Program-made: the position numbers and the translations under genes | The notes under the pieces: generated by a model | The model's database searches: none | Told to the model about the DNA's origin: nothing | Seen by the model: only the letters and a program-made list of their open reading frames with translations | Assembly: GCF_022647325.1 (NCBI RefSeq) | Contig: NZ_CP071405.1 | Coordinates: 310,001-374,000 of the forward strand | Origin: Pantoea deleyi | GTDB lineage: Bacteria > Pseudomonadota > Gammaproteobacteria > Enterobacterales > Enterobacteriaceae | Reading direction: 5' to 3' | Length of the DNA stretch: 64,000 bases | Shown here: positions 58,653-64,000 of the stretch, piece after piece | Numbering within the stretch: the first letter of the stretch is position 1 | How the letters are laid out: each line of letters starts with the position of its first letter

Positions 58653-61058
58653 ATGCCGCAGCAAAAATTCAATAAAGCCCGTTTCAATGCCGCGCTGACC
58701 CGCCAGTGGCAACAGTTAACCCTCCGTTCTGCTCAACAGATGACGCCGCATCAGGCGTGGCAGGCGGTCAGCGCGGCGCTGGCGGAGCTGCTGGCCGCGC
58801 AACCCGCGCCGCGCCCGGCTGAGGGGCAGCGGCACGTCAATTATCTGTCGATGGAGTTCCTGATTGGCCGTCTGACCGGCAACAATCTGCTGAATCTTGG
58901 CTGGTATAACGAGGTCAGCGCCGCGCTGGCTGAGCAGCAGCTCGACCTGTCTGAGCTGCTGGAGCAGGAGGTCGATCCGGCGCTGGGCAACGGCGGACTG
59001 GGGCGGCTGGCCGCCTGCTATCTCGATTCGATGGCCACGGTGGGCCAGCCGGCGACCGGTCACGGCCTTAACTACCAGTACGGCCTGTTCCGGCAGTCTT
59101 TCGACGAGGGCCACCAGAAGGAGGCGCCCGATGACTGGCAGCGCGAACGCTATCCCTGGTTTCGCCACAACGCGGCGCTGGATGTTGAGGTCGCGATGGG
59201 GGGCCGGATCGAAAAGCAGGAGGATGGCACCGTTCGCTGGTATCCCGATTTTACGCTGCGCGGCGAGGCCTGGGATTTGCCGGTTACCGGCTACCGCAAT
59301 GGCGTAACGCTGCCGCTGCGCCTCTGGCAGGCCGTCAGCGCGCAGCCGTTTGATCTCACGGCGTTCAACGACGGCCACTTTCTGCAGGCCGAGCAGCCCG
59401 GTATTGAGGCGACAAAGCTGACCAAAGTGCTCTATCCCAATGACAATCATCAGGCGGGCAAGCGGCTGCGTCTGATGCAGCAATATTTCCAGTGCGCCTG
59501 TGCGGTGGCGGATATCCTGCGGCGTCACCATCTGGCGGGGCGCAGCATTCACAGCCTGCCGGACTTTGAGGTGATCCAGCTCAACGACACGCATCCGACC
59601 ATTGCTATCCCGGAGATGCTGCGCCTGCTACTGGATGAGCACCAGCTGAGCTGGGATGAGGCCTGGCAGATCACCAGCCGGGTGTTTGCTTACACCAACC
59701 ACACACTGATGCCGGAGGCGCTGGAGCGCTGGGATGAGAAGCTGATGCGCACGCTGCTGCCGCGCCATATGGTGATTATCAAAGAGATCAACCGGCGGCT
59801 GAAAAAGCAGGTGAAGCAGCGATGGCCGGATGACAAAGCGATGTGGCACAAGCTGGCGGTCGTTGCAGAAGGTCAGGTGCGGATGGCCAACCTCTGCGTG
59901 GTCAGCGGGTTTGCGGTCAACGGCGTGGCGGCGCTGCACTCGCGGCTGGTGGTCAGCGATCTCTTTCCTGAGTACCACCAGCTCTGGCCGCAGAAGTTCC
60001 ACAACGTCACCAACGGCATCACGCCGCGCCGCTGGCTGAAGCAGTGTAATCCGGCGCTGGCCGGGCTGATTGATGAGACGCTGAAAACGGAGTGGGCCAG
60101 TAATCTTGAAGCGCTGATCGGCCTGGAGAGCTATGCCGACGATCCGGCATTCCGGCAGCGCTATCGCAGCATCAAGCAGCAGAACAAAGCGCAGCTTACC
60201 CGCTACATCGCCCGACACACCGGCATTATCGTCAATCCGGCGGCGCTGTTTGATGTGCAGATCAAGCGCCTGCACGAGTACAAACGGCAGCACCTCAGCC
60301 TGCTGCACATCCTCTACTGCTATCAGAAGCTCATCCGGCAGCCCGACGACCAGACCATAACGCCCAGGGTGTTTCTGTTCGGGGCCAAAGCCGCGCCGGG
60401 CTACTACCTGGCGAAAAACATCATCTACGCCATTAACCGGGTCGCGGAGGTGGTGAATAACGACCCGCGCGTCGGCGATCGGCTCAGGGTGGTCTTTATC
60501 CCCGACTACCGCATCACGGTGGCCGAACAGATGATCCCGGCGGCCGACCTTTCAGAGCAGATCTCCACCGCCGGTTATGAAGCCTCCGGCACCGGCAACA
60601 TGAAGCTGGCGCTGAACGGCGCGCTGACCATCGGCACGCTGGATGGGGCGAACGTCGAGATTGCCGAACAGGTGGGAGAGGAGAACATTTTCATCTTCGG
60701 GCACACCGTGGATGAGGTGAAAGCGCTCAGGGCGAAAGGCTACAACCCGAAAAAAGTGCGTAAGCAGAACCCGGCGCTGGACGAGCTGCTGAAAGCGCTG
60801 GAGAAGGGCAAGTTCAGCGACGGCGACAGGCACGCGTTTGATCTGATGCTGGATAGCCTGACTAAGCAGGGCGATCCCTGGCTGGTGCTGGCCGATTTTC
60901 AGGCCTATATCGAGGCGCAGCAGCGGGTCGAAGCGCTGTGGCGCGACCCGGAAGGCTGGACCCGCGCCGCAATTCTAAACACGGCCCGAACCGGCATGTT
61001 CAGTTCGGACCGATCCATTCGTGACTATCAGCAACGTATCTGGCAGGCACCGCGCTAA
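58653..61058 (+). CDS. malP: Maltodextrin phosphorylase MalP
   Basis: MalP releases glucose-1-phosphate from linear maltodextrins. The 801-residue product is a GT35 phosphorylase with [32 protein letters not shown] and the pyridoxal phosphate lysine in [20 protein letters not shown]. It is paired with malQ nine bases downstream, which marks it as MalP rather than GlgP. In E. coli malT lies next to malPQ; here the upstream neighbour is glpR, 155 bases away. Confidence 0.95.
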   Translation: MPQQKFNKARFNAALTRQWQQLTLRSAQQMTPHQAWQAVSAALAELLAAQPAPRPAEGQRHVNYLSMEFLIGRLTGNNLLNLGWYNEVSAALAEQQLDLSELLEQEVDPALGNGGLGRLAACYLDSMATVGQPATGHGLNYQYGLFRQSFDEGHQKEAPDDWQRERYPWFRHNAALDVEVAMGGRIEKQEDGTVRWYPDFTLRGEAWDLPVTGYRNGVTLPLRLWQAVSAQPFDLTAFNDGHFLQAEQPGIEATKLTKVLYPNDNHQAGKRLRLMQQYFQCACAVADILRRHHLAGRSIHSLPDFEVIQLNDTHPTIAIPEMLRLLLDEHQLSWDEAWQITSRVFAYTNHTLMPEALERWDEKLMRTLLPRHMVIIKEINRRLKKQVKQRWPDDKAMWHKLAVVAEGQVRMANLCVVSGFAVNGVAALHSRLVVSDLFPEYHQLWPQKFHNVTNGITPRRWLKQCNPALAGLIDETLKTEWASNLEALIGLESYADDPAFRQRYRSIKQQNKAQLTRYIARHTGIIVNPAALFDVQIKRLHEYKRQHLSLLHILYCYQKLIRQPDDQTITPRVFLFGAKAAPGYYLAKNIIYAINRVAEVVNNDPRVGDRLRVVFIPDYRITVAEQMIPAADLSEQISTAGYEASGTGNMKLALNGALTIGTLDGANVEIAEQVGEENIFIFGHTVDEVKALRAKGYNPKKVRKQNPALDELLKALEKGKFSDGDRHAFDLMLDSLTKQGDPWLVLADFQAYIEAQQRVEALWRDPEGWTRAAILNTARTGMFSSDRSIRDYQQRIWQAPR

Positions 61059-61067
61059 GGAGCAGCA

Positions 61068-63149
61068 ATGAAACAAGATTCACTCGATCAGTCCGCCCGT
61101 GCCGCGGGTATCTCACTGGAGTACATCGATGTTAACGGCAAAAAAGCCGGGATCAGCGATGAAACCAAGCGCGCGCTGCTGGCGGTAATGAGCAATCCGC
61201 AGAAGGCAAAAAAATCGCCGCTGCCGCCGGTTGCGGTCTTCAGCGGCAGCGGCAAACGCCAGCTGACACCCGAGGGCAGCGGCGTCTATCACTGGCAGCT
61301 GCAGACGGAAAAGGGCAAACAGCACAGCGGTGAACTCACCGCAGGTGAGCCTTTTACGCTGCCTGGCCCGCTGACGCAGGGGTATCACCAGCTGACGCTC
61401 ACCAAAGGGAAGAAAAGCTGGCAGACGCGGATCGTCGTCGCGCCACGCCGCTGCTACCTGCCTCCGGCGCTGGAGGCGGGTGAGAAACGCTGGGGCGCGC
61501 TGGTGCAGCTCTATACCGTGCGTTCAGCGCAGAACTGGGGGATCGGCGACTTCGGCGATCTCGATCGGCTGCTGGTGCAGCTGGCTGCGCGCGGCGGCGA
61601 TTTCGTCGGGCTTAATCCACTGCATGCGCTCTATCCCGCCAGCCCCGGTTTCGCCAGCCCCTACAGCCCGTCGTCGCGCCGCTGGCTGAACGTCATCTAT
61701 ATCGACGTCAATCAGGTAAGCGATTTCCGGGAAAGTGCGGCGGCGCAGAAGTGGTGGAAAAGCGCCAGCACGCAGAAGGCGCTGACGCGGGCGCGTGAGG
61801 CGGAACACGTCGATTATGAGGCGGTCATGGCGCTGAAACTCGCGGCGCTGCGCCACGCCTGGACGCACTTCCGCGCGCGGGACAGCCAGAGCGACGCGCA
61901 TCTGGCCTGGGCTGAGTTTGTCCGCGAGGGCGGCGACAGCCTGCGCTATCAGGCGGCCTATGACGGCATCCAGCTGGCACGACAGGCCGACAAGCGCCAG
62001 CAGGGCGGCTGGCCTGCGTGGCCGGAGGCGTGGCGCAACAGCCAGTCGCCGGAGGTGCAGCAGTGGTGTGAAGAGCACGAAGAGGAGATTGCGTTCTGGC
62101 AGTGGCTGCAATGGCTGGCGCAGCAGCAGTTCTCTGGCTGCTGGGCGCACAGTCAGGCGCTGGGGATGAGCGTCGGCCTCTACCGGGATCTGGCCGTGGG
62201 CGTGGCGGAAGGCAGCGCGGAAACCTGGCACGATCCGGAGCTTTATCGCCTGAAGGCCTCCGTCGGTGCGCCGCCGGATCGCCTCGGCCCGCTGGGCCAG
62301 AACTGGGGACTGCCGCCGATGGATCCGCATGTGATGCAGGCGCGCGGTTATCAGCCCTTTATCGACATGCTGCGCGCCAATATGCGCGACTGCGGCGCGC
62401 TGCGCATCGACCATGTGATGTCCCTGCTGCGTCTGTGGTGGGTGCCCGCCGGAGAAACCGCCGATAAAGGGGCCTATGTGGCCTACCCGGTGAACGACCT
62501 GCTGAGCATCCTGGCGCTGGAGAGCCACCGGCTGCGCTGCATGGTGATTGGTGAGGACCTGGGTACCGTGCCGCAGGAGATCGTCAGCCTGCTGCGCAAA
62601 AGCGGCGTCTTTTCCTGGAAGGTGCTCTGGTTTGAGCAGGAGAAAGATGAGCGCTATCGCGCGCCTCAGGACTATCCGCGCCAGTCGATCGCCAGCGCCA
62701 GCACGCACGACCTGCCTACGCTGACCGGCTTCTGGGAGCAGGGTGACCTGACGCTGGGCGAGAAGCTGGGCCTCTATACGGGTGATGCGGTGAAGGCGCT
62801 GCACGAGCAGCGTGCCGCACAGAAGCAGGCGCTGCTGGATGCGCTGCATCAGGCGGGTTCCTTACCGGCCCGCAGCCAGAAAAAGGCGGAGAAGCTCGCG
62901 ATGACGCCTGCGCTGAACCGGGCGATACACCGCTTCCTGGCGGATACCGACAGTGCGCTGCTGGGCCTGCAGCCGGAGGACTGGCTCGGCATGACCACGC
63001 CGGTCAACGTGCCGGGCACGGTAGATCAGTACCCTAACTGGCGACGCAAGCTGAGCAAAACGCTGGAGGAGATCTTTGCGGACAAGGAAGTGAACGCGCT
63101 ACTGAAGGTGGTCAGCGGGCAGCGTCAGTCAGGCCAGAAACAGCCGTAA
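61068..63149 (+). CDS. malQ: 4-alpha-glucanotransferase (amylomaltase) MalQ
   Basis: MalQ disproportionates short maltodextrins into longer chains for MalP and glucose. The 693-residue product is a GH77 enzyme with an N-terminal extension; FASPYSPSSRRWLN, the nucleophile in GALRIDHVMSLLRLWW and the acid/base Glu in MVIGEDLGTVP are visible. GAGC precedes the ATG. It ends in a symmetric hairpin shared with nfuA. Confidence 0.95.
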   Translation: MKQDSLDQSARAAGISLEYIDVNGKKAGISDETKRALLAVMSNPQKAKKSPLPPVAVFSGSGKRQLTPEGSGVYHWQLQTEKGKQHSGELTAGEPFTLPGPLTQGYHQLTLTKGKKSWQTRIVVAPRRCYLPPALEAGEKRWGALVQLYTVRSAQNWGIGDFGDLDRLLVQLAARGGDFVGLNPLHALYPASPGFASPYSPSSRRWLNVIYIDVNQVSDFRESAAAQKWWKSASTQKALTRAREAEHVDYEAVMALKLAALRHAWTHFRARDSQSDAHLAWAEFVREGGDSLRYQAAYDGIQLARQADKRQQGGWPAWPEAWRNSQSPEVQQWCEEHEEEIAFWQWLQWLAQQQFSGCWAHSQALGMSVGLYRDLAVGVAEGSAETWHDPELYRLKASVGAPPDRLGPLGQNWGLPPMDPHVMQARGYQPFIDMLRANMRDCGALRIDHVMSLLRLWWVPAGETADKGAYVAYPVNDLLSILALESHRLRCMVIGEDLGTVPQEIVSLLRKSGVFSWKVLWFEQEKDERYRAPQDYPRQSIASASTHDLPTLTGFWEQGDLTLGEKLGLYTGDAVKALHEQRAAQKQALLDALHQAGSLPARSQKKAEKLAMTPALNRAIHRFLADTDSALLGLQPEDWLGMTTPVNVPGTVDQYPNWRRKLSKTLEEIFADKEVNALLKVVSGQRQSGQKQP

Positions 63150-63180
63150 AAAAGCGCGCGGCAGTGAGGCTGCCGCGCGC
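63148..63180. terminator. Terminator between convergent malQ and nfuA
   Basis: Perfect 11-base stem GCGCGCGGCAG (63154-63164) / CTGCCGCGCGC (63170-63180). On the minus strand it is followed by six T, so it is a strong intrinsic terminator for nfuA; on the plus strand the tail is only TGTTTA. Confidence 0.9.
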
Positions 63181-63186
63181 TGTTTA

Positions 63187-63762
63187 TCAGTAGAAGGAGT
63201 GTTCGCCGCGCTGATGCTCGGTGATGTCGCGCACGCCTTTCAGTTCCGGGAAAGCGGCCAGCAGCTCTTTCTCGATACCATCTTTCAGCGTCACGTCGAT
63301 CATTGAACAGCCGTTACAGCCGCCGCCAAACTGCAGGATGGCGTAACCGTCGTCGGTGATCTCCATCAGCGACACGCGACCGCCGTGGCCGGCCAGCTGC
63401 GGGTTAATCTGCGCCTGCAGCAGATACTCTACCCGCTCAACCATGGGCGCATCATCCGAGACTTTGCGCATTTTGGCATTCGGCGCTTTGAGCGTCAGCT
63501 GCGAACCGAGGTTGTCGGTCACGAAGTCGATCTCAGCATCTTCCAGATAGGGCTTGCTCAGTTCATCAACGTAGGCTGACAGCTTTTCAAACTTCAGTTC
63601 GGTGTCGGTGGCTTCAACGGCATCGGGCGGACAGTAAGAGACGCCACATTCAGCCGTTGGCGTACCCGGGTTAATCACGAATACGCGAATCTGGGTGCCA
63701 TCTTCTTGTTTGGATAGCAGTTTAGAAAAATGTTCCTGGGCAGAGTCAGTAATTCGGATCAT
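63187..63762 (-). CDS. nfuA: Fe/S biogenesis protein NfuA
   Basis: NfuA carries a 4Fe-4S cluster to targets such as aconitase and lipoyl synthase, and matters under iron limitation or oxidative stress. The 191-residue product has an N-terminal degenerate A-type domain and a C-terminal Nfu domain with the cluster-binding CNGC motif, Cys149 and Cys152. In E. coli it stands between gntT and gntX; here gntT is absent and malQ is the neighbour. Confidence 0.96.
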   Translation of the reverse strand: MIRITDSAQEHFSKLLSKQEDGTQIRVFVINPGTPTAECGVSYCPPDAVEATDTELKFEKLSAYVDELSKPYLEDAEIDFVTDNLGSQLTLKAPNAKMRKVSDDAPMVERVEYLLQAQINPQLAGHGGRVSLMEITDDGYAILQFGGGCNGCSMIDVTLKDGIEKELLAAFPELKGVRDITEHQRGEHSFY

Positions 63763-63797
63763 GTCGATTGCTCAATAGTTGACTAATTTAGTTGGTT

Positions 63798-63826
63798 ATA
63801 ATACGCCCATCACAGACGCTCTACAA
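63798..63826 (-). promoter_or_regulatory. Candidate nfuA promoter
   Basis: On the minus strand TTGTAG (63821-63826) and TATTAT (63798-63803) are 17 bases apart. The -35 overlaps the gntX stop codon. Confidence 0.5.
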
Positions 63827-64000
63827 GGTACGGCACAGGCACCAGACCTGCACGCTGGCCGCGCCCTGCGCCAGTAACAGACGGCTGATTTCCTCCAGGG
63901 TACTGCCGGTGGTAATCACGTCATCCAGCAGGGCGATATGGCGGCCCTGAACCGCCATTTCAAGGCGGAAAGCCCCGCGTAAGTTGGTGCGGCGCTGGCG
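63821..64000 (-). CDS. gntX: ComF family protein GntX, C-terminal part
   Basis: Only the last 59 residues are in the window; the gene runs off the right edge. They include the phosphoribosyltransferase motif IALLDDVITTGSTLEEI and the end VQVWCLCRTL, almost as in E. coli GntX. GntX is a ComF-like protein linked to DNA uptake and use. It lies upstream of nfuA on the same strand, as in E. coli. Confidence 0.9.
   Translation of the reverse strand, partial: RQRRTNLRGAFRLEMAVQGRHIALLDDVITTGSTLEEISRLLLAQGAASVQVWCLCRTL

Noticed and set aside
58653..61058. Second glycogen phosphorylase gene as a recent duplication of glgP
   Set aside because: It is the normal MalP, paired with malQ and differing widely from GlgP; both occur in E. 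coli.
63779..63802. Plus-strand TTGACT and TATAAT near nfuA
   Set aside because: The spacer is only 12 bases and no plus-strand gene follows; the minus-strand promoter reading is preferred.

Overview
The window reads as a contiguous piece of an enterobacterial chromosome, most likely from the Erwiniaceae (Pantoea/Erwinia type). The basis is near E. coli-like gene order (dcrB-yhhQ-tusA-zntA-yhhN-yhhM-yhhL-rsmD-ftsYEX-rpoH-panM-liv-ugp-yhhA-ggt-yhhY-ryhB-yhhW-gntRKU-yhgN-asd-glgBXCAP-glpD-glpEGR-malPQ-nfuA-gntX), combined with losses and insertions against E. coli and high-GC coding sequence. Species assignment is inference; no rRNA, tRNA, IS element, prophage or CRISPR array was seen.

Layout. 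1-4100: inositol catabolism genes iolD-iolG-iolE behind a promoter at the left edge. 4100-15550: housekeeping block with envelope, metal and sulfur genes (dcrB, yhhQ, tusA, zntA with a textbook ZntR promoter), rsmD, the cell-division/secretion operon ftsYEX, and the heat-shock sigma factor rpoH with a DnaA-box/sigma-E promoter. 15550-26260: two ABC uptake operons, livKHMGF (branched-chain amino acids; livJ is missing) and ugpBAECQ (glycerol-3-phosphate/glycerophosphodiesters, Pho boxes upstream), each with a terminator-like hairpin after the binding-protein gene. 26250-33210: yhhA, ggt, yhhY, the Fur-controlled small RNA RyhB (strong match, no ORF), pirin yhhW, and the gluconate genes gntR-gntKU with a GntR operator. 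33240-34580: a small AT-richer accessory cassette of three overlapping unknown genes, the first of which looks 5'-truncated. 34680-46390: yhgN, asd, and the glycogen operon glgBXCAP. 46560-54540: a complete malonate decarboxylase cluster (mdcABCDEFGH plus the LysR regulator mdcR) sitting between glgP and glpD. 54800-64000: glpD divergent from glpEGR across GlpR operators, malPQ without malT, nfuA, and the C-terminal end of gntX.

How it fits together: the window is dominated by carbon and energy metabolism. Inositol, gluconate, malonate, glycerol-3-phosphate and maltodextrins are taken up or degraded, and glycogen is made and mobilised. Each module carries its own local regulator or operator (candidate IolR site, PhoB, GntR, MdcR, GlpR). 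Core growth functions (SRP receptor, FtsEX, RpoH) lie between them. The parts that depart most from a standard enterobacterial map are the unknown cassette at 33.2-34.6 kb, the mdc insertion, the 27-residue tandem repeats in FtsY, and the absence of livJ, malT, gntT and yhhX from their usual places.
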